Below, in pieces: positions 45,615 to 55,711 of a stretch of 64,000 nucleotides of DNA (the stretch's first letter is position 1; every line of letters begins with the position of its first letter). The DNA is taken from contig NZ_CP107780.1 of NCBI RefSeq assembly GCF_036345175.1, positions 10,850,001-10,914,000 of the forward strand. Direction: 5' to 3'. The notes beneath the pieces were generated by a model. The model ran no database searches and had not been told where the DNA came from. It saw only the letters and a list, made by a program, of their open reading frames with translations. A program made the translations under genes and the position numbers. This stretch comes from Streptomyces sp. NBC_00576 (lineage in GTDB: Bacteria; Actinomycetota; Actinomycetes; Streptomycetales; Streptomycetaceae).

Positions 45615-45726
45615 TGATCCGCAGGCCGTTGGCAGGCGCTGATAGATCTGTGGGCGATCGCCGGAGTGGATGACGCTGACCTGGACCTCTGGTGATCGCT
45701 TTTTCGTGGACAGGTCTGGGGGAGCT

Positions 45727-46180
45727 TCAGGGCGTGGGTGGGCGGTTTTCGCCGGTGCCGGATCGGGGTGCGAGCGAGGACGGCGCAGCTTGGCGCGGCT
45801 GGTCAGCGGGCTCTGCTGCCTGAGGCCGGGTTGCTGCCAGGCTGGCCAGGAGTTTGAGCCGGTCTTCGGATGTGGTGCCGGGTTCGGCGGTGTAGAGGGT
45901 CAGGTCGTGCATGGCCCGGTGGGACACGGGCAAGTCCAGGGAATGGTAGGTCAGCTCCAGCTCGCCGACCTCGGAGTGCCACAGCCGCTTGGCGCCGTCG
46001 TGGCGGATGCGGACGTCGTGCGCGGCCCACTGGCCGCGGAACTCGGGACTGATCGTGGACAGCTCGCCGATGAGTTCGCGCAGGGCCCGGTCCTGGGGTT
46101 CGCGTCCGGCTTCCGCGCGCAGCAGTGCGGTGGTGGCGACGGCGGCGGCCTCCCAGTCGACGAAGAACTGCCGGAATGCT
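45727..46180 (-). pseudogene. C-terminal MmyB-like ligand-binding domain of a lost HTH regulator
   Basis: An uninterrupted leftward frame without a start codon, from about 46180: AFRQFFVDWEAAAVATTALL, then LRELIGELSTISPEFRGQWA, then HDVRIRHDGAKRLWHSEVGE, LELTYHSLDLPV and a tail. This is the MmyB-like domain found after an N-terminal XRE domain in many actinobacterial regulators. The HTH half is absent. Confidence 0.75.
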
Positions 46181-46372
46181 CAGCACTTGTGGATCGGTTC
46201 CGGGAGGGGACGTGAAGGCGTACCTTCCCGAATGATCCTTTGAAGGTCTCCGAGTAGGCCCGCGTTCACAGCGCGGGTCGGGAAGGCACGCCCCCCGTGC
46301 TCAGCGTAGTCACCGATGACGGCGCCACCCAGTCCGGCACTTTGATCGCGGCCTGACCGGGCCACCCTGTGA

Positions 46373-47638
46373 TCAGGTCTCGGGCGTGCTGATGATCCCC
46401 TTGCAGGCGTTCGTGTTGTCGGCGGTGCCGGGCACGGCGGCGGCCTTCACCGCGTTGAAGTCCGTGACGTAGGCGTCGTGGTCGGCGTCGACGTCGACCT
46501 TGAGGAGCGCCTCGTCGTTCTTGGTGAGGGCAGGGCCGGTGTAGTTGTGGCTGCCGGTCCACAGGACCTTCTGCCCCGTCGCGCCGTCGTACTTGCCCTC
46601 GATCAGCAGGTACTTGGAGTGGATGATGCGCGAGGCGGTGGCCGGGTCGTTGTCGTCGTCCCAGTTGTAGCAGCGCAGCGTGGGGCCGCCCGAGGCGTGC
46701 AGGGTCTCCCAAGTGCCGCTGGAGGAACCGCTGTCGGTCTGTGAATAGACGATGTCGACCGTGCAGCCGGCGGTCTTGAGCGCGACCAGCTTCTGCGCCA
46801 CCGGGAGCCGGGTGAGCTTGAACATCCCGACCCGCACCTTGGTGTGCTTGGTGGTGCCGTTTTCGGTGTAGGTGCAGGTCACGTTGTCGAGGACGCCGGT
46901 GATGGTGTCGCCCGGTGACGGATCGTCCGCCGGACGCGGGAAGAAGTAGGCCTTGTAGGGGCTGCTGGTGGTCGAGCTGTACTGCCAGTTGGCCCAGTCC
47001 TGGCCCACGAGTTTGCCGAAGTAGTTGCTGTACGCCGTGTAGATCGTCACGTTGTTCGGCAGGACGTAGGCGTCGTTCCAGAACCGGCTGTAGCTGGACG
47101 GCGTCAGGTTCGACGAGGTCTGCACCACGACGTCGTACGCTCCGTCGAGCTGTGAGAACAGCCAGAACTTGTTGTGGTTGATGGAGGCGCCCTGTGAAGG
47201 CTCACCCAGACATGACTTGTTGACGGGGCACAGTCCGACGAACGAGCTCTTCGTGAGGTCGGTGCCGAGCGCGGCCGTCAGGATCGGGTACGTCGGGTCG
47301 TCGACGTTGTCGCTGACGTCGCTCTCGTCCAGCATCAGCTGGATGTCGACGCCGCGGGCGCGGGCGTCCGCGATGGCCTGGGCCAGCTCCGTGTCCCAGA
47401 AGTGGTAGACCGAGGCCTTGATGGACGAGCCCGACGGTGACTGGTTGATGTAGTCGAGCAGTTGTGTACGTATCGCCTGCTGCTCGGCCACGGTGCCGGT
47501 CGGCTTGTTGAAGACCGGGCCCGCCGTGACGGCCGCGGACGCGCTGTCCGCCAGGCCGAGTTGCAGGCCCGCGACGAGCGAGACCGAGAAGAGAGCCGCG
47601 GCGAGACGGCTTGAACCATGGCGTGATGCTGAGCGCAC
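46373..47638 (-). CDS. Secreted phospholipase D-like protein
   Basis: 421 residues from GTG 47638 (AGGGGGG 5 nt upstream; ATG 47665 would lengthen the leader). Signal peptide: RSASRHGSSRLAAALFSVSL, then VAGLQLGLADSASAA with cleavage near residue 35. Two HxK motifs of the PLD superfamily: SINHNKFWLFSQLD (first half) and RIIHSKYLLIEG followed by VLWTGSHNYTG (second half). Family members hydrolyse phosphodiesters in lipids or nucleic acids; which is not clear here. It is divergent from the RHS toxin gene. Confidence 0.9.
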   Translation of the reverse strand: MRSASRHGSSRLAAALFSVSLVAGLQLGLADSASAAVTAGPVFNKPTGTVAEQQAIRTQLLDYINQSPSGSSIKASVYHFWDTELAQAIADARARGVDIQLMLDESDVSDNVDDPTYPILTAALGTDLTKSSFVGLCPVNKSCLGEPSQGASINHNKFWLFSQLDGAYDVVVQTSSNLTPSSYSRFWNDAYVLPNNVTIYTAYSNYFGKLVGQDWANWQYSSTTSSPYKAYFFPRPADDPSPGDTITGVLDNVTCTYTENGTTKHTKVRVGMFKLTRLPVAQKLVALKTAGCTVDIVYSQTDSGSSSGTWETLHASGGPTLRCYNWDDDNDPATASRIIHSKYLLIEGKYDGATGQKVLWTGSHNYTGPALTKNDEALLKVDVDADHDAYVTDFNAVKAAAVPGTADNTNACKGIISTPET

Positions 47639-47872
47639 CAGACCCCCCTGAGGCCGATCGAGCATATATCTGTCGAACGGATGTTGACAGAGAGGCGGGT
47701 GTGACTACCAGTTACACCCGCAGAATGCCTGGGAGTTGGGCGTGAGTTGGCCGTGAGATGACCATAAGATGACACTTGTCCCTTTTGATGAACTAGACAT
47801 GACAGATGAGAAGTTCCTACCCTCGGCGAACATTTATTGATCTTCCTTTCGCGTGGGGGGGGTGGGAGCTTC

Positions 47873-50800
47873 GTGAGACGTCTGAGTTCTCGAAGCGTGG
47901 CTGCCCTGGTCAGCAAGGCATTGCTGGCCGGGCTTTTGTCGGTCGTGGCGTTCGCGCCCACGGCGGCGGTGGCGTTGCCGAGTGGCGACCAGCCGAGCGT
48001 GCCGAGCGGAAAAATGGACAGCCCGGTGCCGCAGGTGGCCGAGCCGTCCCAGACGAAACCGGCGAAGGTGACCTGGCCCAAGGCGGGCCGTGGCACCGTG
48101 GCGCTGGGATCCGCGCCGGTCAAGGCGGCCAAGGGATCGGTTGTGTCGGTCCGTACGGCCCGGCACTCCGCGAAGGCCAAGGGCGCGGCAGCGCGCCCCG
48201 CGCCCTCCAAGGTCGACGTCGAGGTGCTGGGGCGCGCGAAGGCCGAGGCCGCCGGCGGTCTGGGACTCGCGGTGCGGCTCGCGCGCCGGGACGGCGGGCG
48301 GGGGGCCGGGGCGGTGGAACTCTCCATCGACTACTCGGGCTTCGCCCACGCCTACGGCGGCGACTTCGCCTCCCGGCTGCGTCTGATCAGGCTGCCGGCC
48401 TGCGCGGCAACCAACCCGAAGGCGAAGGCCTGCCGAAGCGGCAGCTACGTACCCGCGAAGAACGACACGGACGGTCAGAAGCTGACGGCGACGGTCGAGG
48501 CCACGCCGCAGACCGAGACGTACTCCGGCATGGCGGCCCTCGCGGGGCCCTCCGTCTACGCGCTGACCACGGGTTCATCGTCCGACAAGGGCGACTACCG
48601 GGCGAGCACGCTGTCGCCCACGGGCAAGTGGGACGTGTCGATGGGCTCGGGCGCGTTCACCTACCAGGTGCCGATCGAGGTGCCCGAACCCCCGGTGGGT
48701 GAGGCCCCGGACCTTGCGCTGACCTACAACTCCCAGTCGGTGGACGGCCGTACGTCGGCCTCCAACAACCAGGCCTCTTGGGTGGGGATGGGCTGGGACC
48801 TGAACCTCGGCTACATCGAGCGCCGCTACAAGAACTGCACCCAGGACGGGCACCCGGCCTTCGGCGACCTGTGCTGGGATTCGCCGAACTCGTCGGCGGA
48901 CCCGAACGGCGCCGTGTACGTCATCAACATCAACGGGATGACGACGCAGCTCATCCAGGACAACACCGGCACCGGCTCCTTCCACATGGAGGACGATCCC
49001 GGCTGGAAGGTGCAGAAGCTCAACGGCGGCTACGGCTCGGACAACACCGACGAGTTCTGGGTGATCACCCAGCAGGACGGCACCCGCTACTACTTCGGCT
49101 GGGGCCGCTCCGAGCGCTCGCTCGCCAGGACGAGCTCGGTACTGACCGTCCCCGTCGTCGGTGACGACGCGGGCGAGCCCTGCAACAGCTCGTACCCCAA
49201 CCCCTGCAAGCAGGCCTGGCGTTGGAGCCTGGACCGGGTGGTGACACCGAACGAGGTCGAGAACTCCTACTTCTACGACAAGGAGCAGAACTACTACCGT
49301 TCGGTGGCCGCGGCCGACAAGGCCCGCTCCTACGACGCGGGCGCGTACCTGAGCCGGATCGAGTACGGCTGGTCCTCGCAGACCGCGGGCGCCCAGCTTC
49401 CTGCCAAGGTGGAGTTCCAGCACGTCAACCGCTGTGTCGAGCGGATGAACGAAAAGGACCCGCTGGACAGCACCCCACCGGACTGCCCGACCATCGACGG
49501 GTCCCCCTCGTCGTACCCGGACGTGCCGGTCGACCTCATCTGCGACGGCCCGGAGGACGGCGAGTCCTGCGCGGGAAAGACCTACTACCCCACGTTCTTC
49601 CAGCGCGGAATGCTCTGGGACATCAAGACGTACGTCCGCGACAACGACGCGGCGAGCTGGGACCTGGTCATGCAGTACCAGATGAAGTACGCGCTGATGA
49701 ATCCCGAGGGGGCCATCGACGGCACGCTCTGGCTCGACTACATCCAGCGTCGCGGCTACGCGGGGGACGACGTCACCCTGCCGACCATCAACTTCAACGG
49801 TGTGTACCTGGACAACCAGGTCGGCGGCTCGTTGCTGAACTTCCGCCGGGTCAACAAGGTCTTCACCGACCTGGGCTCCAGTGTGGCCGTCACCTACGGG
49901 CACGCCTCCGACGGTGACGTCTCCCGGCAGTGCGACGCCGCCGACCTGCCCTCCCAGTCGACCAACGACTCCGAGTGCTTCTGGCAGAAGTGGACGCCGG
50001 AGGGCACGACGACCGAGCAGACCGGCTGGTTCAAGAAGTTCGTCGTGACGCAGATCGTGGTGGACCCCGGCGATCTCGGGGACGGCGATCCCGCGATGAC
50101 CACGACGTACGAGTACGACGGCGCCCCGGGCTGGCGGTTCACGGCCGACCCGATCGCCAAGGACGAGGACGAGTCCTGGTCGGAGTGGCGCGGCTACGGC
50201 AAGGTGCTCGTCACCACCGGCGCCAACTCCAACAGGCACTCCACCTACAACTGGCTGTACCGGGGCCTGGACGGCGACCGCACCTCCAAGACGGACCCCT
50301 CGCAGACCCGGACGGTGAAGGTCACCGACTCCGAGGGCACCCAGTGGACCGACTCCGCGTGGCTGGCGGGCAAGCCGCTGGAGACCTCCACGCGCGACAG
50401 CGCGGACAAGTCGCAGGCGAGGGAGTGGCACGAGTACTGGATGCACAACACCGCCCAGTACACGGGCCTCCCGGACGCCCGCTTGGTGCGGGAGAGCAAG
50501 ACGCGCACGCTGGAGAAGGTCTACGACTCCACCGACACGGACCTGTCGACCTGGCGCGAGCACATCGTCGAGAACGAGTACGACGACAGTGAGACGGCCT
50601 CCACCACCTTCGGCCTGCCGATGCGCGTGGACGACTGGGGCGAGACCGGCGTCTCCGACAACACGTGCACCGAGTTCGGGCGGGCCTACAACACCGACCA
50701 GCTCGACGCGACCGGCACCAAGCGGTGGATGGTGTACCAGGACGACGAACGCCACTACTCCGTCTCCTGCACCACCCAGGCCCAGGACCAGGCGGCCGGG

Positions 50801-53800
50801 CAGGACACCCTGCACCAGGACCAGAGGACCGTCACGCTCCTCGACGGCGCCACGACCCAGTCCGAGAACGACACCAAGCTGACCGACGGCAACGCCACCG
50901 AGGTCCGCACCTACACCGACGCCACCACCTACCGCACCACCAAGGGCAACTTCGACGACGCCGGGCGCCGGACCAAGACCTGGGACGGCAAGCAGAACCT
51001 GACAACCACCACCTACAACCCGAACACGTCCTGGCCGATCAACGGCATCACCACCACGACCCCGACCCCGAGCGGGGGAACGGCACTCACCTCGACCACG
51101 TACATCTCCCGGTTCTTCGGGGAACCGTGGAAGACCGTCGACGCCAACGGCAACATCAGCCGGGTCGTCTACGACGCGCTCGGCCGCACCATCCAGGTCT
51201 TCAAGCCGACCGAGTCCGCCAACTACCCCGACGGCACCCCGTCGATGAAGTTCTCCTACGCGGTCCCGGTCGCCACGTCCTCCACGGGTGTGCCCGACGT
51301 GGCGACCGGCGCGCCGGCGAAGGTGACCACCGAGATCCTCCAGTCCGGCACCACCTTCCTGAAATCGGTCGGCTACGTCGACGGCCTCGGCCGGGCGCGG
51401 GAGACACAGATGCCCGCGCCGTCGGGCACGGGCCGCACGGTCACCGTGACCCGCTACGACTCGTCGGGCAATGTCGCCGGCACGTCGGCGGAGTTCTACA
51501 ACAGCCAGGCGGCCGGCTCCGGCATGGTCAATCCGGCCGTCTCCGACATCCCGGCCTACAACGACCTGCAGGTGGACTGGGCCGGGCGCACCACGCTGTC
51601 GCAGATCCTGGTCGGTAACGTCGCGCAGGCGGCGAACAGGACCGTGACCAGCTACGGCGGCGCGGACCTCACTACCGTCTTCCCGCCGGTGGGGGAGCCC
51701 AAGGACACCTATACCGATGTCGACGGCCAGACCGTCAAGGTGGTCGAGCACAACGGCTCGGAGTCCTACACCACGGAGTACGAGTACACGCGCAGCGGTG
51801 GTCTGAAGTATGTCCACGACGCGTTGGGCAACACCACCCACTACACCTACAACTGGGCGGGAGATCGTCTCAGGACCGAGGATCTCGACAGTGGCGTCAG
51901 CACGAACACGTACGACGCCAACGGCAGCGTCGAGACCGTCACGGACGGCACCACCGTCCTCACGCACACGTATGACCAGTTGAACCGCCAGAAGTCGGTC
52001 TCCTCGGGTTCCACGTTGCTGAGCGAGTGGAAGTGGGACACCGCCACCAACGGCAAGGGAATGCTGGCCTCGACCACCTCGTACGCGGGCGGCTACGGCT
52101 ATGTGTCGACGGTGGGCGCCTATGACGCGCGCGGCCGGGCCACGTCCAAGACGACGGTCGTCCCCAACGACGGCAGCGGTTTCCAGGGCAGCTACACCTT
52201 CGGCTACCACTACGACGCCAACGACCAGACGACCTCGGTCGACTACCCGGCGGTCGGCGGACTGCCCGCGGAGTCCGTCACCACCCAGCGCTCGGCCTAC
52301 GGCGACCCGACCAAGCTGTCCAGCGCACTGGCCACCTATGTGTCCGGGGTCGGGTACGACGACCTCGGCCGTACGATCTCCCGCTCGTACGGCACAGCGG
52401 GCACCGGCACCAGTGCGACCCGCACCTTCGCCTACGACGACGCCAACGGCACCGGCTGGCTGAAGAACGTCACCACCAACGCGCTCACCTCGGGCACCAC
52501 CACCAAGGTTCAGGAGGACACCTACGCCCGCAACAGCGCGGGAACCGTCACCGCGCTGCGCGAGATCGTCGCGAACCAGCAGCAGTGCTACACCTACGAC
52601 GGCCTCCAGCGGCTGAAGGGGGCCTGGACCACGGCAGCCACGAACTGCGGCACCACACCGCAGTCGGACTTCGCCGGTCCCGACGCCTACCAGCACCAGT
52701 ACACCTACGACCGGCTCGGCAACATCCAGTCCGTCACCAAGGCCACGGCGACGGAGACGACGGTCAGGGACTACAAGTACCCGGGCTACAGCGCCGACGA
52801 GACGACCTACACGGCCGACCAGGCGCACCCGCACGCGGTCACGTCCGTCACCACGCCGTCGGGCACGGACATCTACGGCTACAACGACAAGGGCCAGCTG
52901 ACCACGCGCACCGTCGGCGGAGTGAGCTCCACCCTGGACTGGGACCCGCAGCAACGGCTGACCAAGGTCACGCAGAAGAAGCAGACCGGCGACGAGGTGT
53001 CGACGTACGTCTACGACGTCGAGGGTAACGTCGTCATGCGCACCGCCAAGAACGAGAAGGTGCTGTACCTGGACGGCCAGGAACTGCATTCCACCACCGC
53101 CGGAACCAAGGCCAGCCGCTACTACGCGCTGGAGAAGACGGCGGTGGCCGTGCGCGTGGCGGACGGCACCGCCAACGGCACGCTCATCTGGCTGATGTCC
53201 GACACACAGAGCTCCACCCAGCTGATGGTGGCGCAGGCGACGGGCGCGGTCACCAGGCGGCGTTACCTGCCGTTCGGCGAACAGCGCGGCGCCACCGCAC
53301 TGCCCTCGGCCACCGACCGGGGCTTCCTCGGCAAGTCCGAGGACGACTCCACCGGCCTCTCCCTCCTCGGGGCGAGGCTCTACGACCCGGGTCTGGGCCG
53401 CTTCCTGTCCCCCGACCCACTGGCGACGCCGTATCTGCCGCAGAGCCTCAACGGCTACAGCTACAGCGTCAACAACCCCATCGCGTACAGCGACCCGTCC
53501 GGACTGTTCTTCGACCTCCTGTTCGGCGGCAGCTTCTGGCGCACGCTGTGGAATTCCCGCCACAACGCGGCGGTGATGCTGAGAGCCATGGCGGTTCGCT
53601 TCTACGACCTCTCCCACGGCAACGGCCACGGGGCCGTGACCACGAGCCGCAAGGCGAATGCCATCAAGCACGGCTCGTACAACAGCATCAACATCAAGAA
53701 AGAATCCCTGAAGAAGACCGGGTACGCGGACCTCATCTACTGGACGGACAAGAAGGTCTACGTCTGGGAGATCAAGCACCAGCAATCGGCCAACTACAAG

Positions 53801-54274
53801 TCGTCGAGACCGTCGGCGGAATCCACCGGGCCCGCGCAGCTCAAGAACTACATCAAGTATCTGACCAAACAGCTGCGGGCGAAGGGGGACAAGAGGCAGG
53901 TCGTCGCCGGTTTCGCATTCCCGCTGGCGCAGTCGGCTCCCAGCATCAAGGGCGATGAACTCATCACCGTCCGCTCGTCGTCGAAAGCCGCGGGAATCGA
54001 GGTGTACACGTACACGAAGGTGAAGAAGATCGACAAACCCTCGCCGTCGCCGTTCCCGCAGCCGAATCCGACGACCGTCCCGGAAAGGGTGCCCCAGCCC
54101 GCGAATCCGTACCAGCCGGCACCAGGCGCGACGCAGCTCGCCCCGCTGCCGGGAGCGGAGACCAACAACGAGTGGGGCTGGGACTGGGGGACGGTGACGA
54201 CGCCGGACACCAGCACCAGCGGGGCGCTCGCGACGGTGGCCTTCCTGACCGCGCTGTTCCTGAGCCCGGCTTGA
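47873..54274 (+). CDS. Secreted RHS/YD-repeat polymorphic toxin with candidate PD-(D/E)xK C-terminus
   Basis: 2133 residues from GTG 47873 (GTGGGAG upstream). Signal peptide (SKALLAGLLSVVAFAPTAAV). A beta-rich N-terminal shell begins DWNLGY-like segments near 49 kb (WVGMGWDLNLGYIERRYKNC). YD repeats span about 50.9-53.1 kb (YDALGRTI, YDQLNRQK, YDRLGNIQ, YVYDVEGN). The RHS core ends with YDPGLGRFLSPDPL and NPIAYSDPSGL (53.4-53.5 kb). The variable tip follows: GYADLIYWTDKKVYVWEIKH (53719-53778) has the D..ExK spacing of restriction-like nucleases, then a Pro-rich linker and a short hydrophobic end. The tip would be cut off inside the RHS shell and delivered to competitors. Confidence 0.9.
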   Translation: MRRLSSRSVAALVSKALLAGLLSVVAFAPTAAVALPSGDQPSVPSGKMDSPVPQVAEPSQTKPAKVTWPKAGRGTVALGSAPVKAAKGSVVSVRTARHSAKAKGAAARPAPSKVDVEVLGRAKAEAAGGLGLAVRLARRDGGRGAGAVELSIDYSGFAHAYGGDFASRLRLIRLPACAATNPKAKACRSGSYVPAKNDTDGQKLTATVEATPQTETYSGMAALAGPSVYALTTGSSSDKGDYRASTLSPTGKWDVSMGSGAFTYQVPIEVPEPPVGEAPDLALTYNSQSVDGRTSASNNQASWVGMGWDLNLGYIERRYKNCTQDGHPAFGDLCWDSPNSSADPNGAVYVININGMTTQLIQDNTGTGSFHMEDDPGWKVQKLNGGYGSDNTDEFWVITQQDGTRYYFGWGRSERSLARTSSVLTVPVVGDDAGEPCNSSYPNPCKQAWRWSLDRVVTPNEVENSYFYDKEQNYYRSVAAADKARSYDAGAYLSRIEYGWSSQTAGAQLPAKVEFQHVNRCVERMNEKDPLDSTPPDCPTIDGSPSSYPDVPVDLICDGPEDGESCAGKTYYPTFFQRGMLWDIKTYVRDNDAASWDLVMQYQMKYALMNPEGAIDGTLWLDYIQRRGYAGDDVTLPTINFNGVYLDNQVGGSLLNFRRVNKVFTDLGSSVAVTYGHASDGDVSRQCDAADLPSQSTNDSECFWQKWTPEGTTTEQTGWFKKFVVTQIVVDPGDLGDGDPAMTTTYEYDGAPGWRFTADPIAKDEDESWSEWRGYGKVLVTTGANSNRHSTYNWLYRGLDGDRTSKTDPSQTRTVKVTDSEGTQWTDSAWLAGKPLETSTRDSADKSQAREWHEYWMHNTAQYTGLPDARLVRESKTRTLEKVYDSTDTDLSTWREHIVENEYDDSETASTTFGLPMRVDDWGETGVSDNTCTEFGRAYNTDQLDATGTKRWMVYQDDERHYSVSCTTQAQDQAAGQDTLHQDQRTVTLLDGATTQSENDTKLTDGNATEVRTYTDATTYRTTKGNFDDAGRRTKTWDGKQNLTTTTYNPNTSWPINGITTTTPTPSGGTALTSTTYISRFFGEPWKTVDANGNISRVVYDALGRTIQVFKPTESANYPDGTPSMKFSYAVPVATSSTGVPDVATGAPAKVTTEILQSGTTFLKSVGYVDGLGRARETQMPAPSGTGRTVTVTRYDSSGNVAGTSAEFYNSQAAGSGMVNPAVSDIPAYNDLQVDWAGRTTLSQILVGNVAQAANRTVTSYGGADLTTVFPPVGEPKDTYTDVDGQTVKVVEHNGSESYTTEYEYTRSGGLKYVHDALGNTTHYTYNWAGDRLRTEDLDSGVSTNTYDANGSVETVTDGTTVLTHTYDQLNRQKSVSSGSTLLSEWKWDTATNGKGMLASTTSYAGGYGYVSTVGAYDARGRATSKTTVVPNDGSGFQGSYTFGYHYDANDQTTSVDYPAVGGLPAESVTTQRSAYGDPTKLSSALATYVSGVGYDDLGRTISRSYGTAGTGTSATRTFAYDDANGTGWLKNVTTNALTSGTTTKVQEDTYARNSAGTVTALREIVANQQQCYTYDGLQRLKGAWTTAATNCGTTPQSDFAGPDAYQHQYTYDRLGNIQSVTKATATETTVRDYKYPGYSADETTYTADQAHPHAVTSVTTPSGTDIYGYNDKGQLTTRTVGGVSSTLDWDPQQRLTKVTQKKQTGDEVSTYVYDVEGNVVMRTAKNEKVLYLDGQELHSTTAGTKASRYYALEKTAVAVRVADGTANGTLIWLMSDTQSSTQLMVAQATGAVTRRRYLPFGEQRGATALPSATDRGFLGKSEDDSTGLSLLGARLYDPGLGRFLSPDPLATPYLPQSLNGYSYSVNNPIAYSDPSGLFFDLLFGGSFWRTLWNSRHNAAVMLRAMAVRFYDLSHGNGHGAVTTSRKANAIKHGSYNSINIKKESLKKTGYADLIYWTDKKVYVWEIKHQQSANYKSSRPSAESTGPAQLKNYIKYLTKQLRAKGDKRQVVAGFAFPLAQSAPSIKGDELITVRSSSKAAGIEVYTYTKVKKIDKPSPSPFPQPNPTTVPERVPQPANPYQPAPGATQLAPLPGAETNNEWGWDWGTVTTPDTSTSGALATVAFLTALFLSPA

Positions 54275-54281
54275 CGGCCCC

Positions 54282-54319
54282 GCACCACGATCGGCTGCTC
54301 AGGCCGCCGATCGTGGTGC
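54282..54319 (+). terminator. Strong hairpin after the RHS toxin gene
   Basis: GCACCACGATCGGC and GCCGATCGTGGTGC form a perfect 14-bp stem with a 10-base loop, 8 nt after the toxin stop. No T-run. It separates the toxin from the putative immunity gene, which may therefore have its own promoter or depend on readthrough. Confidence 0.8.
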
Positions 54320-54381
54320 AGTAGCCTGCGGTTGACGTCAGTGGGGTCCGGTGTGCGTCCGGAGGAGCGAAGGGGCGGGAC

Positions 54382-55329
54382 ATGGCGGTGGAGCGCGAGA
54401 TCGGGCTGAACTCGAGTCTGCGTGCTGAGATCGATCTGCCCTGCCCCGAGGACGGCTCCGCCTATCGCGAGGTGGCCGAGGCATGGTTCACCGCGGCCCT
54501 GGCCGAACTCGCCGGGGCGCTGGGCGAGGAGTTCGGGTACGACCTGGACCTCTCCGCCCGCGCCTCGACCATTATCGGGGGAAACAGCACGTACGGACCT
54601 CCCGGGAGTTTCTGGGCCTCACTGCTCGTCACCCGGGCCTCCGGGCGTCAGGTCGAGACCTATTGGTCGCCGAAGAATTGGCGGACCTTCCTCCGGGACG
54701 TCGAGAAAATGCCGCCCGAGGCCAAGGTGCAGCTGGCCGTGGTGGGACCCGACGGATTTCCGGGTGAACCCTGGCTGGACGTCTCCGTCGTACGGGAGAG
54801 GGACGCCCCGGACTGGATCGCGCTCGTCGCGGACCGCACCACCGAGGAGTTCGGCGATCCCGGTACCAGAGCCGAGGCTCAGTCCCGCTGGATCGCGTTC
54901 CTCAGGTCACAGGCGCACGCCCACGAGACGGTGCTCTTCGGCGGAGTCGCGGACGACGCGGAACTCACCACCGGCCGCACCGCCCTGGAAGCCACACTCG
55001 GTCTCTTCCAGGACGACACCTTCGCGGAACTGGACTCGGTGCTGCGCGGATACGCGTGGATCACGGTCTGCTCCCCGGGCGTCGTGGAGGTGCTGGGCGG
55101 CATCGACCGCCTCCGGGACGCCGACGCCTTCTTCGCCGTGGAACCGCTGGCCCGCGGCGGCGCGCTGCTGCGGGCGACGGAGCACATCTGGGAGTACGGG
55201 CCCGCCGCGGTCGACGCGGTCTTCCGCGCGCTGGCGCCCGCGCTGCCGCCGGGCGAGGCCTCACCGGCCATCTCCTCCGACACCATTCGACTCGCCTTCG
55301 AGGACGCGTCCCGGGTGGGGCGCTCCTGA
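54382..55329 (+). CDS. Putative immunity protein for the RHS toxin
   Basis: 315 residues, no signal peptide, hence cytoplasmic. ATG 54382 with AAGGGGCGGG upstream. Mixed alpha/beta (RASTIIGGNSTYGPPGSFWA, VVGPDGFPGEPWLDVSVV, ITVCSPGVVEVLGGIDRL). I do not recognise the family with certainty; parts are reminiscent of SUKH- or DUF3396-like immunity proteins. Position directly after the toxin is the main evidence. Confidence 0.6.
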   Translation: MAVEREIGLNSSLRAEIDLPCPEDGSAYREVAEAWFTAALAELAGALGEEFGYDLDLSARASTIIGGNSTYGPPGSFWASLLVTRASGRQVETYWSPKNWRTFLRDVEKMPPEAKVQLAVVGPDGFPGEPWLDVSVVRERDAPDWIALVADRTTEEFGDPGTRAEAQSRWIAFLRSQAHAHETVLFGGVADDAELTTGRTALEATLGLFQDDTFAELDSVLRGYAWITVCSPGVVEVLGGIDRLRDADAFFAVEPLARGGALLRATEHIWEYGPAAVDAVFRALAPALPPGEASPAISSDTIRLAFEDASRVGRS

Positions 55330-55711
55330 CTGCGAGGCGGCCCGGACTGCAGGGCCGCCGACTGCTGGGGTTGCGCGGCGTCACGGCTCTCCCGAGACCC
55401 GGGGATTGCCGACGCCTCAAGACGGCCACACTGGTGGTGACGTGGCTGCTGGGGCGGTTGCCGCCCTGGCGGGTGTTGATCCTCTCGCGATGCCCGAACC
55501 GCTTGGCCTGGTTCATCAGCAGCACCCGTGCCAGACCTGCTGGCCGGAACAGCAACCGTGACGTCCTCGCCGGGCAGATGCCCTGTAGGAACAGCGACGC
55601 CGCGCCCAGGGCTCCGTCAAGTTCCCCGGATGCACTGATGGTTGACGATCAGGGCCGGTAGAGGCGGGTAGCAGTGCAGGCACGGGGGTTCGTGATCATT
55701 GTGGTGACTAA
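55330..55711. other. Intergenic region without a supportable gene (about 380 bp)
   Basis: No coding sequence with family resemblance or a good start was found between the immunity gene and the IS5-family element. Confidence 0.5.

Noticed and set aside
48575..53785. A 1736-residue open frame antisense to the RHS gene
   Set aside because: It mirrors codon structure of the opposite strand in very high-GC DNA, has low-complexity Val/Gly/Arg composition and no family features.
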